Assembly: GCA_963971425.1 (NCBI GenBank)
Contig: OZ020519.1
Location: forward strand, 12,292,028-12,356,027
Source of the DNA: Bryoerythrophyllum caledonicum
Taxonomy: Eukaryota; Streptophyta; Bryopsida; Pottiales; Pottiaceae
DNA: 64,000 bases
Reading direction: 5' to 3'
The notes below the pieces were generated by a model, which saw only the letters and a program-made list of their open reading frames with translations, was not told the DNA's origin and ran no database searches. Positions 45,201-57,813 of this stretch are shown here, piece by piece. The position numbers and the translations under genes are program-made. The first letter of the stretch is position 1, and each line of letters opens with the position of its first letter.

Positions 45201-45563
45201 CTGGGCACTCGCATTGACGCTCTCGGGGTGCACAGCTGAAGATGATCTCGAGAGACGCGAGCTGGTTCCTTTGGTGCTGCTACTGCTCTTCTTCGAGACA
45301 CTGCGAGGCGTCGAAGCTTCTGCTTTGGCAGAAGTGGTAGGCTCCTCCTCACGAACATTGTAAAGGTTCTTGTAGCTGTGGCTATCCTCCTTGCCGGTCG
45401 AGAAGCTTCCGATGCGAGTATCGTTCAGTGTAGCTGCGTTGAAGCGTGACCAGCCCTGGAAGCGATCAATCTTCCCGTTGGAGAAGCTCTTCGCACCATA
45501 TATGCCGCCGTAAGTGTCGTAAGAACTAGTAGCCATCGGCTTGCTCTCCGTCTGGCAGGCCAT
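42225..45563 (-). CDS. TTL: TPR repeat-containing thioredoxin-like protein (TTL family)
   Basis: Seven exons on the minus strand: 45563-44555, 44434-43773, 43620-43451, 43333-43000, 42897-42693, 42583-42477 and 42377-42225, all GT-AG and phase-consistent, giving 879 aa. The Ser/Pro-rich, probably disordered N-terminus covers about 1-400. The first TPR block (about 412-520) includes EEVKRAGNEQYKKASFQEAL and SNRAAALTGLGKLPEAVREC. The second (about 640-750) includes ARTQGNDLYKAGKVLEASVA and CNRAACRLKLGHYEKAVEDC. The C-terminal thioredoxin fold (794-879) reads VSVVQFNTKWSDKC...VNFLKVDVEENPYLAKAEG...VPTFKIYKNG and ends HFSL. The CxxC site is degenerate (WSDKC keeps one Cys), as in plant TTLs, so redox catalysis is unlikely. 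Arabidopsis TTLs scaffold brassinosteroid and cellulose-synthase functions and osmotic stress responses. The start is the first ATG of the long exon. Confidence 0.93.
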
Positions 45564-47100
45564 TTCGCATTTACTGATCTAAGAAAAGAAGTCTCACGGT
45601 CACCTCGGGAGCTCACGGCTCTTGTACTGCTGCAACTAATTCATTCTTCTAGTTGATTGCCTTCCGAGCTCCTGCACGCATCGACACGGAGATCATGGTC
45701 AGCACCTCGCATTCCAGCTAGAGACGACACCACTCCTCAATGTCACTATCACTCCCACTGGCAAACCAAGTTCCGAAGTGCACTCTGTAGCAGAAACGGT
45801 CTTGATCAGCTCAGTGAGAGCGCGCGTCAGAAACGGTCATCTACTGCAACGAGTACCACGTTGCATCCACAAGCAAACTACACCGGAATTTATTACAGAC
45901 CCGAATATAATAACTTCAGAGAACAGTTCCGCTCAACTAACAATAACCCGAAGAAGGAGTTCCATTCCAGGAAACACGCAACGGCGGACTGTTCACAAAT
46001 AGAACACAGGCTGGATACCTCACAACCCGAGAACACCGGATACAACGTGGCATCACAATGCAACGCACCACAGCTATCAACACACAGAAACACCAACATC
46101 TAGAACTTCGCCAAAACTCACCTACACAGCCACCAAATCATCAAAACCCTAATTCCCCAGAAACAGCAAACCGAATCCTTGAGCACAACAACACACCCCG
46201 TGACAGACCTGTCAAGCGCACCGGTGAGGCCAGTAGAGGATAATTCTAACTCCTCAAGCCGCAAGCTGTTCTCGACACTCACTTGCGGCCTCCTCTACAA
46301 TCACATTGATCCTACGCTAGCTCGCCTGTGAGCTGCGCGGGACAGCTCAGCTATGAGCTGTAAGTGAGCTGTGCGCGAGCTCGTCTCTGCAACTTTCTCA
46401 GATGCAAGTACCGGGCACACAAGATTTCGCACTCTCTAAGAAAAATTCCGGCTGAGATGTAGAGGAAACGACGACATCACTCCCTCGGTACTCCTCTCAC
46501 GTAAACCGTCCCCGCCTACAGAATTAACGCACGCACTGCTCAAATCCACCTCACGACGACGTCCAGCCAGTCCCCTCTCCATTCAAAACCTCGCTCGAAG
46601 CTCTCTAACTAGCCACTCCCGCGACTAGCTCAACTTTCTCACTCACGCACCGAGACCAACTCTCCTACTCCGCTCCTCAATCTCCAACCGATCAAGAGAC
46701 TCCACTCCAGACGCTCCTCCCACGCGCCGGATCTACGTACCTGCAGCGCAATCTCCAAGCTCTCGCCTAGCCGCTCAAGCACCCATCCCGCGACCACAAT
46801 TCGATCAACCTGCAGAAACCTCCAACGCTCTCCCCTCCACACCTCAAGCGGTCATTGGACGGGCAATTGCGATCGCCGGAGCGAGGAAGAGGAGTCTAGC
46901 GATTTGTGGCGCGCGTGGCTAAATAGTTGGCGATGGCGAGAGGCAGAGCAGCAGCTGCAGCAGCGGCAGTCATTTGTTGCTGCAGAAGCTCACGCGCCTC
47001 GCTCATGAAGAAGACGACGACTCTGCTCCGGTGAGCCGATGAATGTGGATGAAATGTCTCCGCTCGTGAGCTACTATTCATCCATCGTGGTTATTTCATC
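45564..47100 (-). promoter_or_regulatory. TTL promoter and 5' leader region
   Basis: GC-richer, pyrimidine-rich on the plus strand, upstream of the minus-strand TTL start; it most likely contains the promoter and a long 5' UTR. A dense run of eight AGCT tetramers lies at 46318-46382. Open frames on either strand are short and show no domains. Confidence 0.4.
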
Positions 47101-47263
47101 CATTTGCCTTCATGGCAATAATAATGGAGTGTTTGGGTTCGCCCGCCGTCGTGGGCCCAATCCCGCGTCCCCCGATCTATGAACCTCGTGGATCGTCCCG
47201 CGTACACACCTTAATCCGATACTGGCACGTATTTTGATGTATTTAGCAAGCGCCTTGGATTGG

Positions 47264-47614
47264 AGGTTGGGAAGCCCCCCTAAGACCGAATGTGCATATA
47301 TGGAGAGAGGAGATAATTATGCTATTATTTTTCAGTGATAGCCAATAGAATTACAATTCCAACCCAAGTGATTTCGTATTTTTTCGATGAAAATTGAATT
47401 AGTTGTGATTTTTGAAACTTTGCAGCTATGTTTAGTGGGTTGGCCGAGCAGAGGTACTCCCCGTAAGCAACGACCAAAAGTAAGGGTCTTGGCTAATAGC
47501 AAACCACCATTTGGAGATGAGTTGGTGGTAATGGGATGGAAGAGGATTGGATATACCCCAATTTTACAGGCATTGGCTATGGGTTTTGGTTGGTTATGGG
47601 GGGGCTTACCTTAA
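47264..47614 (+). mobile_element. small DNA element, GTAAGGTAAG-terminus family, copy 2
   Basis: The left end TTGGGAAGCCCCCCTAAGACC and the right end TTATGGGGGGGCTTACCTTA are imperfect inverted copies. The left half is the reverse complement of 23830-24030, and the right half matches 8417-8549. About 350 bp, non-coding. Confidence 0.55.
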
Positions 47615-50600
47615 CATTTTTCATTTGGAGGGCATCTTGGCCCTTGTGTGTCGGGAAGTGCTTTCCATAGCGTCTATCCTCGAGAGGGGGAAGTAGTTTC
47701 ATACCACTAATTCTTTGTCTGGTGGACATCACTTTATGAGCAGACACTATATTCATGTTGGTTCTCTTGGAGACTCGTGTTTTTGTTCTTCTTCTTTGGG
47801 AAGTGCCACTGGTGGCCGTGGTATTCTAGTGTCGTATTTGATAAGGTTAGGATTGATTGAGATGACCTTGAGATGAAAGATGTAGTTGAAGAAACTTTGA
47901 TCCAAAGGTGTAAGGTGCTTGCTAAACTTCTTTTTTTTGTACTCTAGAAAGTAATATATGTGCTTGTATATATGGTTGCCCGGATGATGATTAAGGCTCA
48001 AATACCACACCATATGTGTAGAATATTGTGGTGTTTAGGGGGGTAAGGCACCCCGGGAATGTATATGGGCAATATTACATGGGTTTCGAGGGGTGGATGG
48101 ATGAGAATGGAGACTAGAGGGTATTGGGGTAGTATTGTCTGGGTATTGGAGAGGTATTGGACGATGTTGGATAGCAATTCCTAAACTACCTGAAATTAGT
48201 CAAAAAGCTAGAAGAAGAACGTGGCTGCTACTTGTACGCTGTGAAAAAATTGAAAGAAAGATAACGAAATTTTAGTTTGATTGTTGCCCAACATCATAAG
48301 TATTTAGGCACCTTTTGAGATGATATATGCGGGTATCACATATGTATATCATGGATCTTGCATGGTATTACAAAGATATATTACATATATTACAGGGTAT
48401 CACCTATGTATCTCCACGTATTATGTGCTTGAATTGCTCACCTACCTCTCCTTGAAAGTGTAGGTTTTTAGCATTTCTGTTGATTTTCAGAAATTTATTC
48501 CGGGATCGCTCGTGTTGGGGTGTGTGGGAATGAGAATTGCTTAGGGGATATTGGATGATAATAATAATGGAGGGGTTAGCGTCTCTGCCGGGGAGGGTTC
48601 GTGTGGTGTGCCAGGCGAGGGCAGACTTTCTGTTCAGCATCCGTATGTATGGCCGGACTAATTGGACTTTTTTTCCCCAATGCTGGGTAAAGTGTAAAAA
48701 ATTGGGTGGCATGTATTACTAGGGGATGGGGGAACAACATGCCCGGAGGTGTACTGATGTCTCATTAATTGCGCCATGAAAGTTGGAAAGAAGTGTTTGA
48801 GGGGTACGGATTTATGTGGAGTGAGCCTTGGGACCAAGGAATGTATTGTATGGGATTGGACGATACGTGGGGTGTGTATGAATACTGTTTGTTGGTGTAT
48901 TAATCCATTTGGAAGAGGTCCACCTGGGTTGCCAATTTGGATGTCAAGTTGAGGGGCTTCTTTTGGATGGAACCATTTCTTATTGGGGGGAAATAATTGT
49001 AGGTTTGTATTTGAAGTGGTCAATTATCACTTGATCATGTTTGTGCTACTAAACCTATGTCCAGTGGACATGGATTTAGTAGTGGAAAGAACAAACACTT
49101 TATTTACTAATTGGGCTTCTATTGAAGTGTAGACCAATATTCAATCTAACCCAAATCAAGATTTTTAGGCTATTATTCGCTCTATAATGCCCTTATAGTA
49201 TCCATCATATTTCTGTAAGGATAACGGTGAAGACGTTTTGAAGTTTATTTCAAACACCTTACTCTATTCATTGTATTACGATTCATTTAGTGACAATCAA
49301 CTAAAATCAAAAGCCTTATAAAATTTTCAATCTTGTGATGCGCAACATCTACAATTATTTCTTTATCAAGCTGTGTAGTTGAAATTCGAATGTCTCATTT
49401 CCACTTCCAACTTATGACACTTATTTTATTTTTTTCTTAGTTTATCTTTCCCCTGAAAGATTAGATTGGAATCATCCTTCATATTCAAAAAAACAAATGA
49501 CCACATCAATTCATTGTTATATCATCGTACATAGATTCCACACCATAGCATTAAATCATACGTTAAGGATCATAAGTTCAATTAATATAACACCATAACA
49601 AGCTCATTTATATTATAATCTTAGAAAAAATAAACAAAAATCTGAGTGAGTTAATTGAGACCATATAAATGTTTTTGATTCAAAAGATATTTGAAGGGCA
49701 AGCCATTTTTTTCCAATACCACAATATCAAAACTCATCACAAGGGTGCCCATGAGCTCTACACGGACACTAAGTGGGAAAAAAAAACTCCACGGCGGGTT
49801 TGCGCTTCTAATAAACATCGGTTGGATGTAGAAAAACGTCATCTCGACGAACTTCGTCACCTATTTCGTTCCGCGGAGGCATTGTCGTCATCGTCATCCA
49901 TTGCATACGATTACTATGATTGCTGGCAACGAAGAAGACTCTCAATGACTCCCTCCCTTCGAACATGATCATCTAGCCATCGTACATACACGACTGTCTG
50001 CAAACAAAGGGGAGATTAATAATTAGTAACAATGCCCCTGAGTTACGTAATCATGAACATCAAAATGTACAAAATCAAAGAGAGATGCTCACTCCAATGC
50101 GTTTCCATAATAATGATCAACTATGGCAATGCTTTTGAAATCGCAGATTGACAGAGCTTCATAAAAACCGCAACGCTCTATTTAGTGTAGGTTGTCAAAT
50201 AACATGATGATAGAGAGAGTCTGTTTATAGCCAAGATTAAAAACCTTTAAAGGTTTGAAAGTACTTTGTAAGTGCAAATACTATTTAGACTTTAATTAGT
50301 CTAGGTTGTCAAATTACTTCGATAATAGAGAGAGAGAGTCCGTTCATTGCCAATTTCAAAAGTTGGAAAGCATTTTGTAAGTGCAAATACTATATGATTT
50401 AAATTTGATTGTGATTGGTGAGGGGGGCCATTTTGGGCCAGCTTTCTTAAAATGTGAACCAGCATTATTCACAAGGTAGGCTTTACAGGGTGTGCATAGC
50501 TATTAAATAACCTAATTTGAAAACATAAAGTTAATATATAGCATTTGGCAATTAGTGTCGCCTATTCATAGTGTACTTGCTTGGAATATTTTTAAGCCCC

Positions 50601-51150
50601 TTGCATTGAGTGCTGTCCTCCCCTTGAATGTGCTATTATTGTTGTTGAATGGCTCCCATCTACTAGTAACTTACTACTTGTTGACTTTACTATCACTTGC
50701 ACCTTGATCGGGAAATTTTATTCAATTCCGCAACATGTGTGGAGTGGAAACATGGCACATTAACACGGGGACGATTACAAGAATGTGGAACATTTAATGA
50801 GCAGATGAACCCCCTCTGTTATGGCCTTTTCGGTGTACATGAGCTGTTTCCGAGCCTCACTTATTTCGTGTTGTTCTTAGAAAGGAAATTTTGAAAGTTT
50901 ACATTGGCAAGAAAACAAGGGCAAGGATTTTTTTAGAGGGTTAATGTAGTATCATGATTGATTTTTTGGCCTTGTGAGGATATTACTAGCGAAGGTGTTA
51001 AAAGTATTGTTCCGTGATGTTGTTTTTTTCAAGAGAAAACATCATTCACTTTTAAGATATTATTACAACAAATACTTTTTTCTTTCTTTCCCTCTTTCCT
51101 AATTTGATTCTCAAATTGATCTCATGTGATTTGTTGATCCATTTAACATT
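47615..51150. other. long intergenic repeat-rich stretch
   Basis: No gene is supported. Recognised pieces: 48187-48345 is an inverted diverged copy of about 53290-53480 (TATTTAG-CACCTTTTGAGATGAT); a hairpin at 49040-49076 (CTACTAAA...TTTAGTAG); a direct duplication of about 115 bp at 50180-50407 (TAGGTTGTCAAATxAC, AAGTGCAAATACTAT); and a motif shared by 47735-47790 and 51410-51465 (CACTATATTCA, GGAGACT). The rest is AT-rich. Confidence 0.4.
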
Positions 51151-51768
51151 TTAACGCCTACAAGGCCTTAGGACGGTCGATTTTTGTGCTTTCGGTGTTG
51201 TAATGTTCACCCCGATTGTCCATTGTTGTTGTGGTACTCAAAGCTCCGAGAGAGCTTTCCAACACATTTCTCTGATTTCCATTTGATGCAGGCGTTGATG
51301 AACTACAGTGATTTTTTGTTAAGTGGGGTTGCAATGAAAGAGTACCCGTTGTGGTTCTATTACACTAGCCTATGTCCCGTGGCCATATGGGTAGTGAAAA
51401 GAATGAACAAACACTATATTCACGCCGGTCTCCTTCGGAGACTAGAGTTCTTCTTCTGTACCCGTTGTGTAAATGATGTTTTGTATAATCTATTATCCTA
51501 GTAGATTCTCCTACTGCCTCATAGTCCACTGAAGCATGAAAGGATTAAACTATTTGTTAAGACTCTTAAGGGTTGATAAGATGTAATGGTCTTGTTTTTG
51601 CATTCAACCATTTGACATTATCAAATGTTAGATGGTTCTAAAATAATACAATCATTAAAAGTTGTGTATTGATAATATTTACATTTCTAACAATTTTGAA
51701 TCTTTAGTTCTTTAGTAATGAGTTTCTTTAGAGAACCCAAACAAAAATTATGGTTTCTTTTTGCCCCT
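51151..51768. repeat. TTAA-type terminus with CGCCTACAAGGCC variant
   Basis: TTAA-CGCCTACAAGGCC at 51151 begins a segment (to about 51300) that aligns with 55232-55380 (TTAA-CGCCTGCAAGGC, GTTGTAA-TTTCACC, TTGTCCATTG, GCTCC-GAGAGA). The right ends were not found. An open frame at 51184-51501 overlaps this repeat and is not called. Confidence 0.4.
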
Positions 51769-52693
51769 TTAATCCCTAAGAGCTCAAGGTGTTTCCCCTC
51801 ATGAAACACTCCAAATTGCTACTATTGACAAGTGGCATGAAAATTTGATTTTGAAGTACAATTTTGGACTTTCAACCGTAAGATCTTTAACAATACTTCT
51901 ATGTAAACTTACCGATTTTTTTTGGCTACCGTCTACTACACCGATGTGAAAATTACAGCATTTGAAGTCACGAAAATGGTTTGTTTTCTTCCCTGCGTTG
52001 AGTGAACCAATAGATTTTGACCTCACTTGGTGTCTTTTTTATGCACTACACAAGGCCTAAATCCTTTACCATCGTGTTGAACATGATGTTAGTTCCTTAG
52101 ACACCAAATTTAAGAGGTACAGAAAGGGTGTAGCATATCCAAAACAAGTGTGCAAGAAGTGGAGGTTCAAAAATTGCCAATTCACGTTTTATTTGATTGT
52201 GAACTTAATAAGTTAAAAAAAGATAATCCAAGTGGTCAATAAGAAGGTTTTCACCACGTGTTGTTGTCAAAAAAAATAAAAAGTGAAAAACATAAAGATA
52301 TCTAGGTTTTATGTAGAAAAGAAGAAGTTTTTTTGGTAATTTGCCTGACAATGTGTGAAAATATTCTACTTGAGTTAAAATGCTTTTTTACACAAAAGAA
52401 AAATAAAATTCTTACACCTTCTAAGAAGGTAATATTCTCTATATGTATGAAATATCTCAATGTCAATAGAGACTTCTAGCAAATTTTTTGGAACTATTTG
52501 GAGTCCCCAATTTAACTTTGAAGGCTGATAACTTTCATATTATGTATCCAAAAAAAATTAAAAATATTTCTACAAAGATCTTATCAGGGAAAATCTAGTA
52601 TTAGAATTTCAAAAAAAAAATTTAAAAAAAAATTAGGTACATGCCCAAAATGATAAACGTCCCCCTAGGGTTAAATGGGCTCTTAGGTGTTAA
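51769..52693 (+). mobile_element. TTAA-family MITE, copy I
   Basis: TTAA-TCCCTAAGAGC at the left and GGGCTCTTAGGTG-TTAA at the right. 925 bp; body with CACTTGGTGTC, TAGGTTTTATGTAGAAAAGA and GACAATGTGTGAAAATATT blocks common to the family. Non-coding. Confidence 0.75.
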
Positions 52694-54266
52694 CAAGTGA
52701 CATTGGATTACATTCATTGTTTATATTAGGATTCTATAGATTGATTAGTTCATAAGAGAATCAAGGTTATAATGTATCACTAAGGTTCAAACCTCCCTCT
52801 CTTGAATCTTCCTCAATTTCTTCCGGAAACACCATACCTAATTACGAAATCCAAATTTTGGCTCACAAGGAGCTAACATTATGTACAACATAATGGTACT
52901 TGATGTAGATATTGTATAATGTAAACATTAAAAGCAAATGTAGTCAAATCCTTTTTCTGCAGAATCATTATATGTTTAGGGTTTAGTGTTTATTATTCAT
53001 GGTCCCCTTGTTGCCCCTTCGAGGGGATGAATGGGGAGTCACCTCCTCTCCACCCCCCCCCCGCAAACGACCATGTTTTAGGGTTTAATGTTCATGGATC
53101 AAATTCGACCCCATCCATCCCCTCAAGGAGCAACGAGGGAGTCATGCTCCATGGGGCTAGGAACCATTGTTATGTACCAACAATCCCATAATCAATTTAT
53201 GAAAATTGGTAGAAATGCTACAACTTGCACTTTGAACTAGTTAAGTAGACAAGGACATAATATGTGGAGATACCTAGACCATACCCAACAATATTTGCGT
53301 TACAATGATATACCCATGTGATACCCGTGGACATCATCTCAAAAGGTGGCTAAATATTCATTATCCTAGTCGACGTTCTTGCTAAATTTCATTATTTTTT
53401 CAAATTTTAACAAATGTATTACTAGCAGCCCAATTTTCTTGTAACTTTTCAGCTAATTTTAGCCAGTTTGGGAATAGCTATTGTGTACGTTCGAACAGTG
53501 TCCCTAGAGCTGAAATAGTATTTCCCCGCCACAGTAGTTTACACACCATAAGCCCATGTGCTCATTCGAGTCCACAGATATGTCACGTACTTCGCACTGC
53601 TTGCCACTCATGAGCCATTCATATGGAACTTTCTAAAAGCAAACTCATGGTTAGAGAAAAAAACATTCAGGAAAGCAAACGCGTGAGAGCAAAATACATA
53701 TGCACACCTCAAGTTTGATGCCCGGTGGCAATAATTTTGATACCAGTTGGATATTGTGGTGAACTTTACGCAGCAGCGGTTGTGGGTGACCCTAAGTCCT
53801 ACCAAAAAGGAACTCGCAAAAAGTTTTATAAGTTACTAGCTTTTTGCAATGAATGGTGTTGAGATGGATGAGGACACGTTTCTTATGTAGTTTTGTACGG
53901 GCCACACCAATTATGATGGAAAGTTGTCGTTGACTAAGATACTACAAGCCATTTCGGTGGTCATGTCTCTCTATGCGTACCTAGCAATTCACGTCTTTTG
54001 GCACCAGATGGCAATAAGTTATTGCCGTTGACATACCGTAAACCTTCGAGGAAAAATGGCTGGAGCTGTATTGTCATTCTATTTTTCTGGAATTATATGG
54101 ATGCTTTGTTTCATTTGACAAATGAGGCAGTACAACATGACAACCACTAATGTACAACAAACTCCGTTGAGAGAATATTAGGGATTTTCTCTCGTAGTGA
54201 TGGACTAGACTAAAAAAAATTAATTGTTTCTCATGGAGAGCAACTTTTGCACCAGGGGGAGAGCTT
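52694..54266. other. intergenic, no gene
   Basis: An imperfect inverted repeat lies at 53001-53034 / 53100-53150 (CCTTCGAGGGGATGAATGGGG against CCCCATCCATCCCCTCAAGG). A C10 run lies near 53051-53062. 53255-53480 is the inverted relative of 48187-48345. Otherwise unrecognised AT-rich DNA. Confidence 0.35.
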
Positions 54267-54566
54267 TTTAGCCCTTTAATGCCAAAGTGGATCATGAGAG
54301 CATGAGAGAATCTAAGAGGGTAATAGATTAGGCAAAATATCATTCACACAGTAGGTACATTTTAGCAGAACCCCACTTCATGGAAATCACTCTAGTTTGC
54401 TAATCCGTGCATGGATTGGAGATTGGAGAGATCTGTTGGAAAGCTAACGAGGATCTTGAAATACATTCAGGGGATGTGAGAGACAATGGTCAATTGTGGA
54501 AAGGGTTAGAAGCGCAAAAACACCAGATTCAACCCTGCCAGGGCCTTGTAGGCATTAAAGGGTTAA
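54267..54566. mobile_element. short TTAA-type MITE with CCCTTTAATGCC ends
   Basis: TTTAG-CCCTTTAATGCC at the left and GGCATTAAAGGG-TTAA at the right give a perfect 12-bp terminal inverted repeat in a 300-bp non-coding element. The TTAA flank and CCC start suit the same superfamily as the longer copies. Confidence 0.6.
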
Positions 54567-55966
54567 GATAACAAATAGGAATCCTACATTTTCTAATGAT
54601 AAGTGATTTAACCCACCATTCTACTAGCATATTACATATATTTTAATTAAGGTAAACCCTGAGTATTATTTTTTAAAAATATAGCCTAATCCTTAGAATT
54701 TCATTTGGTCAAGTATCAATTTGTTTTGAACAACCAATAACTAATTCCCGGTTCTTCCTATTCATTGGGTCTAGGAGCATCCTTGGTATGCTTAGAGTCC
54801 CTACAAAGTAATTGGAACCAATCCTTGCAATTCAAGGAACTTAATCTTTTTAGGCCTAGCGTCCATTCTTTGATTGTTTAAGCACGCGAACCTCTAGAGC
54901 AAGCGCTACACGGTACACCTCACCTCCAAGGAAAACTTCAAAAAAATTTAGAGGTGGAGCCATATGAGCATCTACCAAGACCAATACCACTACACTAAAC
55001 ACTGAATATAGTGTAGAGGGATTATTGATGTAGATCAATCACACTAATTTCCATCAAAGCATGTGCATGCCAAGTTCTGATTGGGTATTTGTTCTCAAGC
55101 AAGTGTGTGTCAGTTAACAATTGCATGTAAATTTTCAATTAGTTTAGGAAATTTCAAATAGTCTAGTCTACACTATATTCACGGAATGGTGTAGTGATTA
55201 GGCAAGCTAAAAGGTGCATTGTACTAACTCTTTAACGCCTGCAAGGCTCTAGCATGGTCCTTTTTTTTACTTTTGATGTTGTAACTTTCACCAGAATTGT
55301 CCATTGAAGTTGCGTTACTCATAACACATTTGAAGCTCCAAGAGAGATTTCCAATGCGTCTCTCTTATCTCCATTACAAAATGGAGTAATGAAAGGAACC
55401 TAAAACCGTTTGAGGCATCCAATCTACCAAATCAAGTAGATTTCGTTGATAGAAGACAAGGGTCGGTGCCTTCACAACACTAAATCAAATTTGAAGCCAA
55501 TTACTGTTCTAAGTAGGAAATAGCAATACAATCATGCAAAAAATATCAACACTGCTAAAGATTCACTGTCCTAATAATGCACTTTGAGAGCCAATGAAAA
55601 TACTACAGCGCTCAATAAAAATATTCTAAAAAGTTAGCTTAAAAAGAACAAATAATTGAGATTCCCCACAAAGTTCTAACAAACGATTGGATCACTAAAA
55701 GGGACCGACACAGTTGAAGCGGCCCCCACTTTCCTTGCTTTTAGGGTCCCTGTCCCTCGCCATTCCTTTTTATTTAATAGCTTTTTACTTTTAAATGAAC
55801 TCATGACCTTTATTAAGTTTAACAATTCCTTTATTACCATGTTTGTTACTTTTTTGTTTGATTAGTAGTACACGAAAGATGGTCATTAGTGTTAATCACA
55901 CTAATGCTATAAGTTTTTACTCTTTACGAATATTTTTACTAACTGTGAATACGATGATCCCCCTCC
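54567..55966. other. intergenic, no gene
   Basis: Contains a TTAA-CGCCTGCAAGGC terminus at 55232 with about 150 bp related to 51151-51300. Remaining sequence is AT-rich and unrecognised. Confidence 0.35.
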
Positions 55967-56906
55967 CTAACCCCTAAATTTCCAAGAGTCCTATTGGGGG
56001 ACTCTAGAAGGTTTGGGCAGATTCCTATGGTGTAATTTTCTAATAGTTTTCTTTGATGTTTTTAATGTAGATGGACATTACTAAAAGCTTTGTGTGAGTC
56101 CAATTTCTTTCCTAAATCCGATATTTCATGAAAAAGTTATAAGGTTCTGAAGTTCACATGGGGGACCGGCCACGTCGGGCAACTCCAATTTTTTTTGCTA
56201 GGACACTCTATTGAATGTGAGATTTTCAGTTCTAGCTAATAATATTATTTCATTTTATATTGTCAAAAAAATCTCTTGTCTTTAGTGAAAAAAATGATAT
56301 AAATCCCAAGTCAAACATTTTCACACATTATCGCACATTGTCGGGCAAGGTACCAAAAAACTTCATTTTTTCACATAAAACTTTGAGATCATCATATTCT
56401 TACTTTTTATTTTTTCCGCAGCATTATGTGGTATAAACCATCTTATCGACCATTCGGATTCTCATTCTAAAACATACTAAGTTCACAAAAAATTATAACG
56501 CAAATTGACAATTTTTGAACCTCCACTCCTTCCGCAATTTTGTTGAATATGCTACACCCATTCTCTACCTCTTAAAATTGGAGTACAAGGAACTAATATC
56601 ATACTTAACATGATGGAAATGGATTTAGACCTTGTGTATTTACACCAAGTGAATTCAAAGTCTATTGATTCACGAAACGCAGGAAAGAAAATGGACCCTA
56701 TTCTCCACTTCAAACACTATAATATTACTATCGGTGTGGTCAAACTTTATGAATTTTTTTACATCAGTTACTTAATAAGTCTTAATTGAGATCCTACGGT
56801 TTAAACTAGAAGAAAAAGTTTTTGGTTTTGTCGTTACTCATTGCACTAAAACAAACAATTTTGAAGTGTTTTTGGTGTGAAATTGTCAAAGAAATTTAGG
56901 GGTTAA
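55967..56906 (-). mobile_element. TTAA-family MITE, copy J
   Basis: CTAA-CCCCTAAATTTCC at the left and GAAATTTAGGGG-TTAA at the right; the 12-bp inverted ends are perfect. 940 bp. Closely related to the copy at 60635-61573, in opposite orientation. Non-coding. Confidence 0.8.
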
Positions 56907-57813
56907 GTAGTATAGATAGATGGGCTCTTGGTATAAAAAAAAATCAAAAGTAAAAAGTTATTGCATTTCCAAAACAATTAGTTTGGTTACACTAATGACC
57001 ATCTTTATAGTTGTTCTTATTAATGCTACATGTATTGTTATGATGAGGCTAGTTTTCATTCATTGTGAAAGGATGACTTGTTGAATAATCATTTTAGTTA
57101 TATTTTGATGTTTTACATTATTCGTCACAAGTTCGGATTTAATTTCATTCTTATTTTTTTGAAAGTTCTAATTCTTTTGTTATGTATTGACACTTGACTA
57201 TTTTTGTAATTCTTGTTGCCGTTTTTTCAGTTTGGAGTTGAGTGAGCTTGCTGCCATGGGATTGACTATTTATTGACTTGCTCTTAATATTAAAAATGTC
57301 TTACCGTACGCTACGGTCAGTTTCTGCAGGCAAGTGCCGAAGCATTTTCTTTTTTTGGTCACATTGATTCAACACAATGGATATCACATAGGTATTGCAC
57401 GAGTATCACCTAGATCTTGCACGGGTGTCACCTTGGTATTACATAGGTATCGCCTCGCCAAATCTCTTGAAATTTCCAAAATTTTGGACAAGTCCCCATT
57501 TTGAATTAATTGTGTACGAAATTGACCATAGCGTAGGGTATATGGAAACAACTAGTTTACTTTTTTACCTAGTCAGAATATATTTTTAAAACTTCTATTC
57601 ATGTGTGTTAATTTAAATGACAATGAAGTACCAAGAGGACTTAATTGAATTTATGAGATATCTACAAATTTCTCGTGTATTTGTCATTAGATTGTAATTG
57701 AAATAGATGTAAATAGTGGTTCTTATATTTGGTTTTGAAATATTCATCATAATCCCATTTAGACAACAATATTCATTTAATGAGATATTAAATCTTCCAC
57801 TCCTTTTGAATAT
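56907..57813. other. gap between two MITEs, no gene
   Basis: AT-rich. 57376-57460 contains the GGTATTGCACGAGTATCACC type of degenerate repeat also seen near 7005-7150 and 48290-48420. Confidence 0.3.

Noticed and set aside
44698-45363. Plus-strand frames opposite TTL exon 1
   Set aside because: Shadows of the Ser/Pro-rich TTL N-terminal region.
51184-51501. 105-aa plus-strand frame
   Set aside because: It overlaps a repeat shared with 55232-55380, where the frame is not kept.
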